Below are positions 1-10,466 of a stretch of 64,000 nt of DNA, piece by piece. Source of the stretch: Shewanella phaeophyticola (lineage in GTDB: Bacteria > Pseudomonadota > Gammaproteobacteria > Enterobacterales > Shewanellaceae); contig NZ_JAODOQ010000001.1 in assembly GCF_025398315.1 (NCBI RefSeq), positions 2,294,001-2,358,000 on the forward strand. The letters run 5' to 3'. The notes under the pieces are model-generated. The model saw nothing but the letters and a program-made list of their open reading frames with translations, was not told the origin of the DNA and searched no databases. The translations under genes and the position numbers were made by a program. Numbering within the stretch: the stretch's first letter is position 1; each line of letters begins with the position of its first letter.

Positions 1-25
1 ACATGCCATTCGCTACCTGTATACC

Positions 26-1267
26 TTAACGACCAGCCAATGCTGTCGCGGGGGCTATTTTTGTGGCTTTCCAAGCAGGATAAATCGTGGCGAGTAAGCT
101 CATCACCAACCCCATTACCAGCACAACAACCACATCTTGGCTATGTAACTCAGACGGTAAAAAATCGATAAAGTAGATATCAGATGCCAACAACTGAAAA
201 CCAAATAGCAACTCTATTCCCTGTGCTATGGCACTTAGGTTATAAGCAAAAATAACCCCAATAATGCCGCCAATAGTGCAGCCCATGATGCCGTTTAACG
301 CCCCTTGCAGCATAAAAATCAACATAATTGCACCACGGCTTATGCCCATGGTCATTAAAATAGCGATTTCAGAAGCTTTATCGCGTACCGCCATCACCAA
401 GGTCGACACAATATTAAAACAGGCCACCGCAATCACTAGAGCTAGTACAAGGTACATGACCAGTCGCACTAATTGAATGTCTTGATACACATGCCCTTGC
501 GATCGAGTCCAATCATTAATGTACAAATATTGCTCTTGGGCAAAGCCTAAATCTCGAGTAATAGAGGCTGCATTGAGCACATTATCGACCTGTATTCGCA
601 CTCCGCTAACTCCTGTGCCTAAACCTAAAATGTCAGCTAAATAAGCAATGGGCACATACGCCTGAGTCGATTCAATCTCACCGCCCACATGGTAAACACC
701 CGACACCACAAACCGATGACTTTTAGCCGACGTTAATTGGCTATTATTGGCATCAGGGGTAAACATTGCCACAGTATCGCCGACTTTAAGCTCAAGTTTT
801 TCAATTAAACTGCGGCCTAAAACGATATTATTTTGATTGCCCTGCAATGATTGCCATGCCTCGGCGGACATATATTGGCTAATGGTCGACACATCGGCTT
901 CGTGGTTAATATCAATCCCGCTGACCATTAACCCTTGAAACCCGCCCGGCTTTTGTACTAAGCCCTGCAAGCGAATAAACGGCGCTACACCGGTAATTTG
1001 TGGTAAATTTTGTGCACTTTTGGCAATTACTTGCCAGTCGGCTATCGGTTCATTAACACCGACAAGCTCGCCATGGGATGCCACGCCGAGTAAGCGTTGT
1101 TGTAGCTCTTTTTCAAAACCATTCATGGTCGATAACAACACAATCAACACCCCGACACCGAGCGCGATCCCCGCCGTAGAAGCAAACGAAATAAAGCCAA
1201 TAAAGCGATTTGATTGCCTGGCTCGAAAAAAGCGCCAGCCAATGGTTAACGGTAACCACTTACTCAT
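26..1267 (-). CDS. lolE: Lipoprotein-releasing ABC transporter permease LolE
   Basis: Inner-membrane subunit of LolCDE, which extracts outer-membrane lipoproteins from the inner membrane and hands them to LolA. The 413-residue product has the family layout: a first membrane helix at about residues 25-48 (ending in LLSTMNGFEKEL), a large periplasmic MacB-type core domain to about 265, then three helices with an FtsX-like permease domain, ending in the conserved PAxALAGR. It is the last gene of lolC-lolD-lolE; its start overlaps the lolD stop by 4 bases, so the genes are translationally coupled. The N-terminus (MSKWLPLTIGWRFFRARQSN) is the family start. LolE rather than LolC is chosen by gene order and by the N-terminal sequence. 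It is intact, unlike its partner lolC. Confidence 0.95.
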   Translation of the reverse strand: MSKWLPLTIGWRFFRARQSNRFIGFISFASTAGIALGVGVLIVLLSTMNGFEKELQQRLLGVASHGELVGVNEPIADWQVIAKSAQNLPQITGVAPFIRLQGLVQKPGGFQGLMVSGIDINHEADVSTISQYMSAEAWQSLQGNQNNIVLGRSLIEKLELKVGDTVAMFTPDANNSQLTSAKSHRFVVSGVYHVGGEIESTQAYVPIAYLADILGLGTGVSGVRIQVDNVLNAASITRDLGFAQEQYLYINDWTRSQGHVYQDIQLVRLVMYLVLALVIAVACFNIVSTLVMAVRDKASEIAILMTMGISRGAIMLIFMLQGALNGIMGCTIGGIIGVIFAYNLSAIAQGIELLFGFQLLASDIYFIDFLPSELHSQDVVVVLVMGLVMSLLATIYPAWKATKIAPATALAGR

Positions 1268-1971
1268 TCGGTTTGTCCTGCATCAACACTTTGCAACACG
1301 CCATCTTTCATGGTTAATTGGCGGTCCATCTTGGCCGCTAATTTATAATCATGGGTGACCACCACAAAAGCGGTATCAAATTGATGTGCCAATTCTCGGA
1401 TCATCGCATACACATTATCGGCACTGCTGGCATCTAAGTTACCGGTAGGTTCATCGGCCAGCACCAACTTAGGTTTATTAATCAAGGCACGTGCAATCGC
1501 TACACGTTGACGCTCACCGCCAGACAATTGCGCCGGAATATGATTGACACGGTGCCCTAATCCAACACGCTCAAGCAGTTTTTGCGCATCGGCTAAGGTT
1601 TGTTTTTTATCTCGGCCTTGGATAAACGCCGGCATCGCCACGTTTTCTAACGCACTAAACTCAGGCAATAAATGATGAAATTGATAAATAAAACCCAAAT
1701 CTTGATTGCGTACTTGCGCTTGGCGAGCAGCAGACAATTGATATAAATCTTCACCATCTAATATTACTGAACCCGATGTCGGAGTGTCTAGGGTGCCCAT
1801 AATGTGCAATAAGGTACTTTTACCTGAGCCAGAGCTTCCGACAATGGCTAATTGCTCGCCTTTATAAACCGTTAAATCCACGCCAGATAACACATGGGTG
1901 ATCACTTCACCATCATGATATTGCTTACTGACGTGGTTAACTTGTAATAACGCGGTTGGTGTTTGACTCAT
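1264..1971 (-). CDS. lolD: Lipoprotein-releasing ABC transporter ATP-binding protein LolD
   Basis: Cytoplasmic ATPase of the LolCDE lipoprotein-release complex. The 235-residue protein carries Walker A (GSSGSGKST, about 46-54), the Q-loop, the ABC signature LSGGERQRVAIARAL (about 149-163) and Walker B with its catalytic glutamate (LVLADEPTGNLD), followed by the H-loop VVVTHD. The length matches the family. Its ATG overlaps the lolC stop by one base (TAATG) and its stop overlaps the lolE start by four bases, a tightly coupled operon typical of lolCDE in gammaproteobacteria. Confidence 0.96.
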   Translation of the reverse strand: MSQTPTALLQVNHVSKQYHDGEVITHVLSGVDLTVYKGEQLAIVGSSGSGKSTLLHIMGTLDTPTSGSVILDGEDLYQLSAARQAQVRNQDLGFIYQFHHLLPEFSALENVAMPAFIQGRDKKQTLADAQKLLERVGLGHRVNHIPAQLSGGERQRVAIARALINKPKLVLADEPTGNLDASSADNVYAMIRELAHQFDTAFVVVTHDYKLAAKMDRQLTMKDGVLQSVDAGQTE

Positions 1972-3214
1972 TATTCGTATCTCAAAGCAGTAGCGGGTTG
2001 AACCCTAGCAGCCGATAGCGCTGGGTATAAAGTGGCAAGTAAGGTAATTAATAGCGAGCCAACAATAATAAAACTCAGTTGGGTTATCGACAATGCGACC
2101 GGCAAGCTTTGCCCTGCCCCTAAAATAGCAATGCCAAGTGCAGATAAAATGCTATTCAAATTTAAGGTTAAGCCAATGCCTACAACAGTCCCTAATATCA
2201 AACCCAGTAACGCATTTAATAACCCTTGTACAATAAAGATGGCCATCACTGATGAGGTCGTTACACCTTGAGTTTTTAATACCGCAACATCGGTGGTTTT
2301 ATCCACCACCATCATCACTAATGCCGACACCATGTTAAACGCGGCAACGGCCACAATTAAACTGAGCATCAACGACATCATGTTCTTTTCCATCTTCACC
2401 GCAGAAAATAAATGGCCATACTCCTGACGCCAGTCGCTGGTTTTAATCTCAACGCCTTGCTGAGCAAAGGCACTCACCATCTTTGGAGCGATTTGTGGTG
2501 CGCTAAATGGGTCAGTTAAATACACTCGCAGCGCATTGATCTCTTGGCTGTTTTGTCGCTTCAACTTACGCGCATCTTGATAATGCACATAGGCTACGCT
2601 GGCATCAACTTGCGAGCCCATCTCAAATACACCTGCCACAGTAAACTTACGCTGGCTCGGCACCGGCCCCATAGGTGAATACACCACGCCATCACCACTG
2701 AGTAAACGAATTCGGTCACCACTGTTCACACCGAGCTTACGGGCAAGTTCGCTCCCAAGCACAATATTGTAATCTCCGGCGATGAGCTGCTCAAAAGCAT
2801 TAGAATAGGTATGAGAAGCAATACTTGATAAGGCTTGCTCCTGCTCAGGGTAAACCCCATAGACTTGTACAGCGCTGATATTTTTACTCGACTGGATCAT
2901 CGCTTGAGTTGTAGTTGTTGGCACAACACCACGGATATGCTGGTTTAAGCCATCGTCCGTCAACACTTGCTGGGTAAGCGATTGCCAATCATTAAAGCCA
3001 GTTTCGTTAATTAATGTAAGTTGCGGCACCGCGCCCAAAATACGATTTTTAAGCTGACCTTCAAGACCATTCATTACCGAACTCACCACAATTAATGCCG
3101 CCACCCCTAAAAAATACCAGAGACAGCAAAAAAGGTGATAAAAGAGGCAAAAGCATTGGCTTTTCGCGCACGCCAGTAACGGTAGCCGATAAAAAACGAA
3201 AATCCGAAATTCAT
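1971..3214 (-). pseudogene. lolC: Lipoprotein-releasing ABC transporter permease LolC (frameshifted near the start)
   Basis: First gene of lolCDE; membrane partner of LolE in lipoprotein release. From about residue 36 onward the protein is normal (GVAALIVVSSVMNGLEGQL, a periplasmic core domain, FtsX-like helices, C-terminus PATALRYE). The expected N-terminus (MNFGFSFFIGYRYWRARKAN) begins at an ATG at 3214 but in another frame: translation from there meets a stop just after SGIF. One extra base in the run of six A at 3109-3114 (T in the mRNA) restores a family-like junction, SGIFLGVAAL. Because lolC is essential in E. coli and lolD/lolE are intact, a sequence error is likelier than a true pseudogene; slippage on the T run is the alternative. 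Confidence 0.85.
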
Positions 3215-3371
3215 AAAAAAATACTAATCCTATGCGCTCATCACAGCGTATTAGTCTGACAATCAAGCTAAATGTGAAGATGAAACCAACAAGCCATTGC
3301 GTATGACTTGCTAAATCATTAAGTTGGGCACGATAATAGGGCTATTAGTGGGATAAATAAAGAGGCAAACC

Positions 3372-3968
3372 TTGATACCTGACAGCAATTCTTATTTTAG
3401 TGTGCCTCATAACTTCAACGCATACCTTTCTCCCTGGGATACAGCCCAAGGTTTGCCCACTGAAGATGAGCTAAAAGACATGCAATCGGTTGGCTTAAAA
3501 TTGCTAACCGAAGTGAAAAGCCTTGAAGTCAACTGCTTGCTACAATTGCGTAATTTAGATAATGACGCCAAAGCCGTGGTGGACTTTTTAAAGCTGCAAT
3601 CACGTAAAGTCGATTTAGTTTTACAACATGTACTTGAAAAAGAAGTTCAAGAAGGCCAACAAGTTAAAGGTAATCAATTTGGTGGCAGTGGCATCAGTAT
3701 TACCAGCTCATTTGCATTAAATGTGGGGGAGTACCATAAAACCCATATTTATTTACATACTGAAGTAGTCGCCTTAATGTGCATTTGCCAAGTCATCGAG
3801 TGCACCCCCATCGATAAAAATGATGACCTAGACACTCTGTGGCATTGCCAACTAGAATTTAGCCAAATTCTTGAAGATGATATCGAACAATTGGTTAAAG
3901 CCAGTTTGGCCGTACAACAAAAAATGCTTAAAAAGCGCAAACAAAATATTGATAAGCAACGACGCTAA
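3372..3968 (+). CDS. PilZ-domain-like protein
   Basis: A soluble 198-residue protein beside lolC and mfd. It resembles the atypical PilZ-like proteins found at this locus in Shewanella and Vibrio (recalled, not searched): a helical N-terminal part, then a beta-rich part with a glycine turn (GGSGISITS, about residues 104-112) and a very basic C-terminus (KMLKKRKQNIDKQRR). The classical c-di-GMP-binding RxxxR motif is not evident, so ligand binding is uncertain. Translation appears to begin at TTG (3372), supported by AGAGG seven bases upstream and no better ATG. It is divergent from lolC and about 45 bases ahead of mfd. Confidence 0.65.
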   Translation: MIPDSNSYFSVPHNFNAYLSPWDTAQGLPTEDELKDMQSVGLKLLTEVKSLEVNCLLQLRNLDNDAKAVVDFLKLQSRKVDLVLQHVLEKEVQEGQQVKGNQFGGSGISITSSFALNVGEYHKTHIYLHTEVVALMCICQVIECTPIDKNDDLDTLWHCQLEFSQILEDDIEQLVKASLAVQQKMLKKRKQNIDKQRR

Positions 3969-4017
3969 CCCACATATCAATACACATTGACAGTAAACGG
4001 AATTGAAAAAGATTTTA

Positions 4018-7000
4018 ATGAAACAATTTAGTGTACTCACGCCGCCGAGTGTAAAAAAAGGCCAACAACTACAAACTTTGGCAACATTAGGTGGGGTCTC
4101 GCAGGCCATCACCCTAGCCAGGTTAATTCAGCAACATATCGGTACCAGTATTATTGTCACCCACGACACCCCAAGTGCACTGTCACTTGAAGTCGAATTA
4201 AGCTATTTACTGCAAAACAGCAATATCAATGTGTGCTTATTTCCAGACCGTGAAACACTGCCTTACGACAATTTTTCACCACACCAAGACTTAATTTCAC
4301 AGCGACTCGAAACCCTGGCCAATATTAGCCAACATCAACATAACGTGGTCATCGTGCCGGTAAACACCTTAATGGTGCGTCTACCGCCAAAATCCTTTAT
4401 GACCGCCAACGTGATGGTGCTAAACAAGGGCGACACCTACAGTCTGCAACAAGCCAGACAACACTTAACCGACACTGGCTATCATTTAGTTGAACAGGTG
4501 TATGAGCATGGCGAGTTTGCTATTCGCGGCTCAATTATCGATATTTTCCCCACGGGCTCTCGCCAACCGTTGCGCATAGAACTGTTTGATGACGAAGTCG
4601 AGTCAATCCGCTTTTTTGATGTTGATACTCAGCGTTCAGGCATGGCGCGTGATGCCATACGCATGTTGCCAGCAAAAGAGTTTCCTACTGACACCAATGC
4701 CATTGAAGGCTTTAGACAACGCTATCGTCGCCGTTTTGAAGTGATCTCAAAAGAAGCAGAGTCGATATACCAACTGGTCAGCCGTAATTTAATGCCTGCA
4801 GGCATTGAAAACTACTTACCTTTGTTTTTTGACGACACCGCCACACTGTTTGACTATTTACCCAAAGAAAGTCAACTCATCACCTTAGGCGACATCGACA
4901 AAGCCAGTAAAAACCACTTACATGAAGTGTCAGTCCGATACGAAGACAGGCGCATCGATCCATTAAGGCCGCTGCTGGCACCGCAAGAATTGTATTTATT
5001 ACATGACGAATTATTTGCCGCCTTCAAACCCTTAACTCGCACACAAATTATTCAGCAACATGATGTTAACGACACCGACAATGCCGGCCAGCCATTAGTC
5101 CAATTTGAGCTACCCACTCATGCTGTCGTTGCCAATGTAGAAAAACTGCCCGACATTAATGCCAACCATAAACTCAAGCAACCGCTTATCGCCCTGCAAG
5201 AGTACAGCGCTAGCCACACCCAACTGTTGTTCAGTGCAGAATCTGAAGGTCGCCGTGAAGCCCTACTTGAACTGCTAGACAAAATTGGCATCAAACCTAA
5301 ACAGTTCAAGCACATTAATGACTACCTTGAAGCTAAAGACAAAATAGGCTTAATGGTATCGCCACTGAGCCGAGGGTGTGTCTTAACCGATACTCCTAAA
5401 GGTGCGGTCAGCATCATTTGCGAAACCGAATTATTTGGCCAACGTATTTCTCAGCAACGTCGCCGAGAAAAGCAAAAACAAGTTAGCTCAGACGTGTTAG
5501 TTAAAAACTTAGCTGAGTTAAAAGTCGGCCAGCCGATTGTGCATTTAGAGCACGGCGTGGCCTTGTATCAGGGCTTAGAGACCCTCGATACCGGCGGGCT
5601 GGTTGCTGAATATTTAAAACTTGAATATTCAGGTGGCGACAAACTGTATGTGCCCGTATCGTCATTACACTTAATTAGCCGTTTTAACGCCAGTGGTGAC
5701 GGTGATGCACATCTTAACAAACTCGGTAATGAAACCTGGGCTAAAGCCAAGCGCAAAGCTATTGAGCGTATTCGTGATGTGGCAGCTGAATTACTCGATG
5801 TCTACGCCCGTCGGCAGGCTCGCCCGGGTGATGCCATGACCATCGATGAGCAAGAGTACGCTCAATTCAGCCAAGGTTTCCCTTTTGAAGAAACCGTCGA
5901 CCAAGAAACCGCCATTAATGCTGTACTAGAAGACTTACAAGCACCGCTCGCCATGGACCGTTTAGTGTGTGGCGATGTGGGCTTTGGTAAAACCGAAGTG
6001 GCCATGCGCGCGGCTTTTGTGGCCGTTAATGCCGGTAAACAAGTGGTCGTGTTAGTTCCAACCACCCTACTTGCTCAACAACACTACGAAAACTTTAAAG
6101 ACCGTTTTGCCGACTGGCCGATTGTCATCGAAGTGATGTCACGCTTTAGAACCACCAAAGAGCAAAAAAGTGTTGTTGAACAGTTGTCTGAAGGTAAAGT
6201 CGACATTGTCATTGGTACACATAAGTTATTGTCATCCGAAGCAAACTTTGACAATCTAGGCTTATTAATTATCGACGAAGAACATCGCTTTGGTGTACGC
6301 CAAAAAGAAAAGATTAAAGCGCTGCGAGCTAACGTCGACATTTTAACGTTAACGGCCACACCAATCCCACGCACCTTAAACATGGCCATGTCGGGCATGC
6401 GTGATTTATCGATTATTGCCACACCGCCCGCCAAACGTTTAGCGGTTAAAACCTTTGTGCGCGAATACGACCAAGCCACAGTACGCGAAGCCATATTGCG
6501 TGAAATTCTTCGTGGTGGCCAAGTGTATTACTTACACAACAACGTCGAAACCATTGAAAAAACAGCACAAAACATTCGAGACTTACTGCCAGAAGCGCGG
6601 GTTGTTACCGCACATGGGCAAATGCGCGAGCGTGATCTCGAAAAAGTCATGTCAGACTTTTACCACCAACGCTTTAACGTGTTGGTGTGTACAACCATTA
6701 TCGAAACCGGTATCGACGTACCAAGCGCCAACACAATCATTCTCGACCGCGCCGACATGTTTGGTTTAGCACAGCTACACCAGTTACGGGCCGTGTGGGG
6801 CGCTCTCATCATCAGGCTTATGCCTATATGATGACGCCACACCCAAAACGGATGACACCCGACGCCCGTAAACGTCTCGAAGCCATTGATGCTTTAGAAG
6901 ATCTTGGCGCAGGATTTATGCTCGCCACCCAAGATTTAGAGATCCGTGGCGCAGGAGAATTATTAGGTGATGAACAAAGCGGTCATATTTCTAAAATTGG

Positions 7001-7541
7001 TTTTAGCTTGTACATGGAAATGCTCGAATCAGCCGTTAAAGCATTAAAAGAAGGTAAAGAGCCTTCTCTTGCCTACATGATGAGCGCCAAGGCTGAGATC
7101 GATTTACGTATCCCTGCGCTACTGCCAGAAGATTATGTCAGCGACGTTAATATGCGCTTGTCGCTTTATAAACGTATCGCCAACTGCGAAAACGATAATA
7201 TGCTCGATGAGCTTAAAGTCGAGTTTATTGACCGCTTTGGAATGCTGCCTGACCCAACACGTAACTTAATGGCGCTCACCCTGTTTAAACATCAGGCAAC
7301 CGCACTGGGCATCGTTAAAATTGAAATGCATGCCAAAGGTGGCAGTGTTGAATTTGGGCAAGAAAACAGCGTTGATCCAATGTTTATTATTGGTTTGTTG
7401 CAAAACCAGCCACAAATCTATCGAATGGACGAGCCAAATAAGTTAAAGTTCAACATTCCTGCTGAAACAAGCAAAGAGCGTCTTGAATTAGTCAATACCT
7501 TGCTTGAACAGTTCGCTAAACATCAAACTGGAGACAAATAG
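4018..7541 (+). pseudogene. mfd: Transcription-repair coupling factor Mfd (one frameshift)
   Basis: ATP-dependent translocase that removes stalled RNA polymerase from DNA lesions and recruits UvrA. The reading frame shows the UvrB-like N-terminal module, the RNA-polymerase-interacting CarD-like domain (around VGQPIVHLEHGVALYQGLE), the RecG-like helicase with Walker A GDVGFGKTEV and the DEEHRFGV box, the TATPIPRTL motif and the C-terminal TRCF domain. At 6788-6790 a run of GGG replaces the expected GGGG: the family sequence LHQLRGRVGRSHHQAYAY is split, LHQLR in the first frame and GRSHHQAYAY in the next. Adding one G gives a product of about 1170 residues, the normal length. Start at ATG 4018 (an in-frame TTG at 4003 is possible). 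The stop overlaps the GTG start of csiV by one base. Confidence 0.93.
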
Positions 7542-8536
7542 TGCTTCGTAAAATTGCGATATCAATCGCCGCTATCACAGCGCTATCCCACAGCGTTACA
7601 GCCCATGCCGAGTCATGGTTTGAAGTTGAAGTATTTGTATTTGAACGCCAAAACCCTTCGGTTGAAAAGTGGTTAGACGCCTCACCACCGACATTGGCAA
7701 ATAACACTGTCGATTTGATCACTCCAATGATCAGTACCGACATTTCTGGTGTTGCGGCGGCTTTAACAGGGTGTAGCTCTACCGATTGAGCCAGTGACAC
7801 CAGCGACTGTAATGACCCAAAAGTCAGTAATAATATTGCCTCACACCCAAGTGAAGTGCCTGTGAGTATCGGTGCGGCGACACCACAATCAGCCTATTTA
7901 GGTCAAGGCACAGTATTACTTGCCCAAAGCCAAGGCCAATTTAAAGACATTATTCGTACCATCAGCCGCGAACCTTACGTAAAAAGTTTAGTGCACTTAA
8001 CGTGGCAGCAAAATATGCAATCGCGCCGTTTAGCAAAACCGGTGCGCATATTTGGCGGTAAAGATTTCTCTAAAACATTTGACTACTACGGCTTAAGCGT
8101 TAATAAACCTGCAGACAACAGTATGAGCATGCCAATGGGCGATTACAGTGCTCTAGGCGGATTTTATGAAGCGCCAACAGTTAAACCGGTTTGGGAGCTC
8201 GATGGGTCAATTAACATCTATTTAAACCATTACCTCTACATCGAAAACAATTTAGCCTTGCGCAAACCGACTCAAAAAATGATTGAATCAACGCCGGCTT
8301 CATTTAATGAGTACGCAGCATTAGAGATTGAAGGTAAAAAGCAATTAGCCCCCTTTTTACAGAGTATCCCGCTCATTCAAAATCGCCGAGTACGCAGTGG
8401 TGAACTACATTACTTTGACCACCCACAATTGGGTATCGTGATGCAAATTCGTAAAATGGATCAACCAACTAGTGTAAAACCTATTGATTTAACAGGTTAT
8501 ACACCACAAAGTCAGCCAATACCTTATTCAAGCTAA
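7541..8536 (+). pseudogene. csiV: CsiV-like protein (DUF2066-type locus neighbour), in-frame stop
   Basis: A secreted protein encoded immediately after mfd, the usual place of the peptidoglycan-binding protein CsiV in Shewanella. It has a signal peptide (LRKIAISIAAITALSHSVTAHA), then ESWFEVEVFVFER, which is typical of the family. The GTG start is preceded by GGAG and overlaps the mfd stop. Translation meets a TGA at 7787-7789 (after LTGCSSTD), but the same frame continues open from that codon to 8536 with family-like sequence (AYLGQGTVLLAQSQGQF, a YLYIENNLALR stretch, SGELHYFDHPQLGIVMQI). A single substitution, for example TGG to TGA, explains this. Family name is from memory and context; selenocysteine reading is unlikely. 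Confidence 0.72.
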
Positions 8537-8553
8537 CACCTCATTTTACCCAT

Positions 8554-8583
8554 AAAAAACCGGATCCACTGATCCGGTTTTTA
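8554..8583 (+). terminator. Rho-independent terminator after csiV
   Basis: An A run, then a perfect stem of CCGGATC paired with GATCCGG around a short loop, then a T run. It lies 18 bases after the csiV stop and ends the PilZ/mfd/csiV transcript. Confidence 0.85.
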
Positions 8584-8691
8584 TTGCTCTTAACTCAACT
8601 ATCTCAACTCTGGTTAAGAGATGAATAAATAACCTTGATTCTAACAATCACTCCATACGATACATTCAAACTTGAAATGCATTTATTATCT

Positions 8692-9211
8692 AGGATTTGT
8701 TGATCTTTCAAGATTGTTTTTGCAGCGAATTGTTGGTTTTTACTCATACCATTTCCATTAATTATGTGATCAATCAGAGTCACTCAGACTGTTCAGTTTG
8801 AGGCGCATTGTTGAAAGAATGGTTATTCCCTTTTAAGGCAATGCAACAAAGAAATGGACAGTCTGAGCGTCTCCTGCAAGGCGGGTTTCTGTGCCTTCTA
8901 TACTGCTTAATAGGATTTTGACGTACGACTGCATGGACGCAGGAGGTAGAGCAACGCAGGAGCAGTTGCCGAGAGCAACTATGCCTACAATCCTATTACT
9001 TGCCTAGAAGACACAGAACTCCCGCTGAATGACCAGATAATTAGTGGAATTGGTATCACATATATAACTGCGCGGCAGAGACTTTGAGATGTAGTTATTC
9101 TACATAAAAAGTCGATAACGCAGTAAAAATGGCCAACAAACGCTGCCTGAAAGGTTCGGCTAAAAACGTTTTACTCGAACAAAATTCAAACAGCAAAGCT
9201 CAACAGACCCT
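8692..9211 (+). mobile_element. MITE-like element, copy A (split by a nested element)
   Basis: Non-coding element with terminal inverted repeats: the right end is TCAACAGACCCTA (9200-9212) and the left end AGGATTTGTTGATCTTTC (8692-8709) is its slightly decayed mirror. Its body (about 9070-9180, from GGCAGAGACTTTGAG through TCGATAACGCAGTAAAAATG to GAACAAAATTCAA) is nearly identical to copy B at 20747-21026 and to copy C (reverse) near 40117-40290. Both ends sit at TA, which would fit a TA target duplication as made by IS630/mariner-type transposases (inference). It carries no open frame and must be mobilised in trans. The region between csiV and nagZ contains nothing else. Confidence 0.75.
8746..9056. 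mobile_element. Second MITE-like element nested inside copy A
   Basis: A 311-base segment interrupts copy A. Its ends are 20-base imperfect inverted repeats: ATACCATTTCCATTAATTAT on the left and ATAATTAGTGGAATTGGTAT on the right (three mismatches). Inside are two long hairpins: GACTGTTCAG near 8788 paired with GGACAGTC near 8856-8864, and the arm 8880-8918 (GCGGGTTTCTGTG to TAATAGGATT) paired with 8988-9027 (AATCCTATTA to CACAGAACTCCCGC). No open frame. Copies B and C lack it, so it entered copy A later. Confidence 0.7.
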
Positions 9212-9234
9212 AGAGTTGAGGTTAAACTCTTAAA

Positions 9235-10245
9235 TTAACCTCGAATGGTATCCACTACGTGTTTTGCAGCGGCAATACGAACATGCTGCGCTAACGCATG
9301 CTGAACTTGTTCAGGCTTAGCTTTAAGCCTCAAGGCCGTATGCAATGGTTCATCTGCCGGCCAGACAAAGTCACTCAATAATGCTTGCACACCGACAGGA
9401 TCGTTACACACTAAAATCATGTCACAACCTGCATCAAGTGCCGCTTTTGCTCGGCCAAGATAATCACCCGCAAAGCTTGCGCCTTTCATGCCTAAATCGT
9501 CAGAAAATATCACCCCATCAAAGGCCAATTGTTGACGTAACACGGTTTGTAACCAGTAAGATGAAAACCCAGCAGGATTAGGGTCAATTGCCGAATACAC
9601 TACGTGCGCAGGCATCACACCTTGCAACTGCTTTTGGCCAATGAGTTGCCTAAATGGCACCATATCAAAGGCTTCAACCTCCTCTTTAGTACGCGCATCT
9701 ACAGGCATCGCAATATGTGAGTCAGCCGCAACACTGCCATGCCCGGGAAAATGCTTACCTACTGCGGCCATGCCAGCGTCATTCATGCCGAAAATAAACT
9801 GTTGTGCAAGTGCACTGACTTCATCAGGGTTTGGACTAAAGCTACGCTTACCAATCACCTCACTAATGCCATTTACGTCTAATACCGGCGCAAAACTTAA
9901 ATCAATGTCGCATTCAAGCAGCTCTATTGCCATTAAGAAACCGCACTCTTTCGCCCATTGTTTTGCTAATGTTAAATCCATATTTGCTGCAGGTAAAATG
10001 TCACCCATAGCCGGAATTAAGCTAAAACCGTCGCGAAAACGTTGTACTCGGCCGCCTTCATGGTCAACGGCGATCAGTAATTCAGGTCGAATGTGACGAA
10101 CCTGTTTAACCAATTCTATTAATTGCTTTTTATTTTCAAAATTACGCGTAAATAAAATTATCCCACCTACTTTAGGGTGGCATAATTGTTCAGTTTCCAG
10201 CTCAGATACTGTTAAACCAGCCAAATCCATCATTAAATAGCTCAA
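9235..10245 (-). CDS. nagZ: Beta-N-acetylhexosaminidase NagZ
   Basis: Cytoplasmic glycoside hydrolase family 3 enzyme of peptidoglycan recycling; it removes GlcNAc from GlcNAc-anhydroMurNAc-peptides. In the 336-residue product one sees the substrate-binding DHEGGRVQRFR (about 60-70), the catalytic loop KHFPGHGSVAADSH with the His/Asp acid-base pair (about 164-177), and the nucleophile aspartate in FSDDLGMKGA (about 247-256). Length equals that of E. coli NagZ. It stands alone on the minus strand, with copy A of the MITE about 25 bases behind its stop. Confidence 0.95.
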   Translation of the reverse strand: MSYLMMDLAGLTVSELETEQLCHPKVGGIILFTRNFENKKQLIELVKQVRHIRPELLIAVDHEGGRVQRFRDGFSLIPAMGDILPAANMDLTLAKQWAKECGFLMAIELLECDIDLSFAPVLDVNGISEVIGKRSFSPNPDEVSALAQQFIFGMNDAGMAAVGKHFPGHGSVAADSHIAMPVDARTKEEVEAFDMVPFRQLIGQKQLQGVMPAHVVYSAIDPNPAGFSSYWLQTVLRQQLAFDGVIFSDDLGMKGASFAGDYLGRAKAALDAGCDMILVCNDPVGVQALLSDFVWPADEPLHTALRLKAKPEQVQHALAQHVRIAAAKHVVDTIRG

Positions 10246-10466
10246 ACTGTTCCCCTAATTCTATCGTCAGCGTCGTAAACTTGCCGTTATTGTGCATGAT
10301 AAGACAAGCTAATGTGAAAAATTATGCATAAAAAAATCTAATGAACTGTCATGCATCAAACTGTGGGATACTCTGCCAACAAAAGAGATAAACCGCCAAG
10401 TTGATATCAGGCGATTATACTCATTAATAATCAAAACAATAAACGACTCAACAAGGGTTACTCAAG

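Noticed and set aside
3105..3116. Programmed transcriptional slippage in lolC on a run of six T
   Set aside because: Possible in principle, but the gene is uninterrupted in relatives as far as known, and a homopolymer error is more likely; kept only as an alternative.
264..3266. Plus-strand open frames opposite lolE and lolC
   Set aside because: Shadow frames; compositionally biased, no start sites.
6780..6800. Programmed frameshift in mfd
   Set aside because: No slippery heptamer or downstream structure; the family reads straight through, and other genes nearby show similar single-base losses.
7787..7789. In-frame TGA in csiV as a selenocysteine codon
   Set aside because: No SECIS-like stem seen directly after it, no selenoprotein relatives known for this family; a point mutation or sequence error is simpler.
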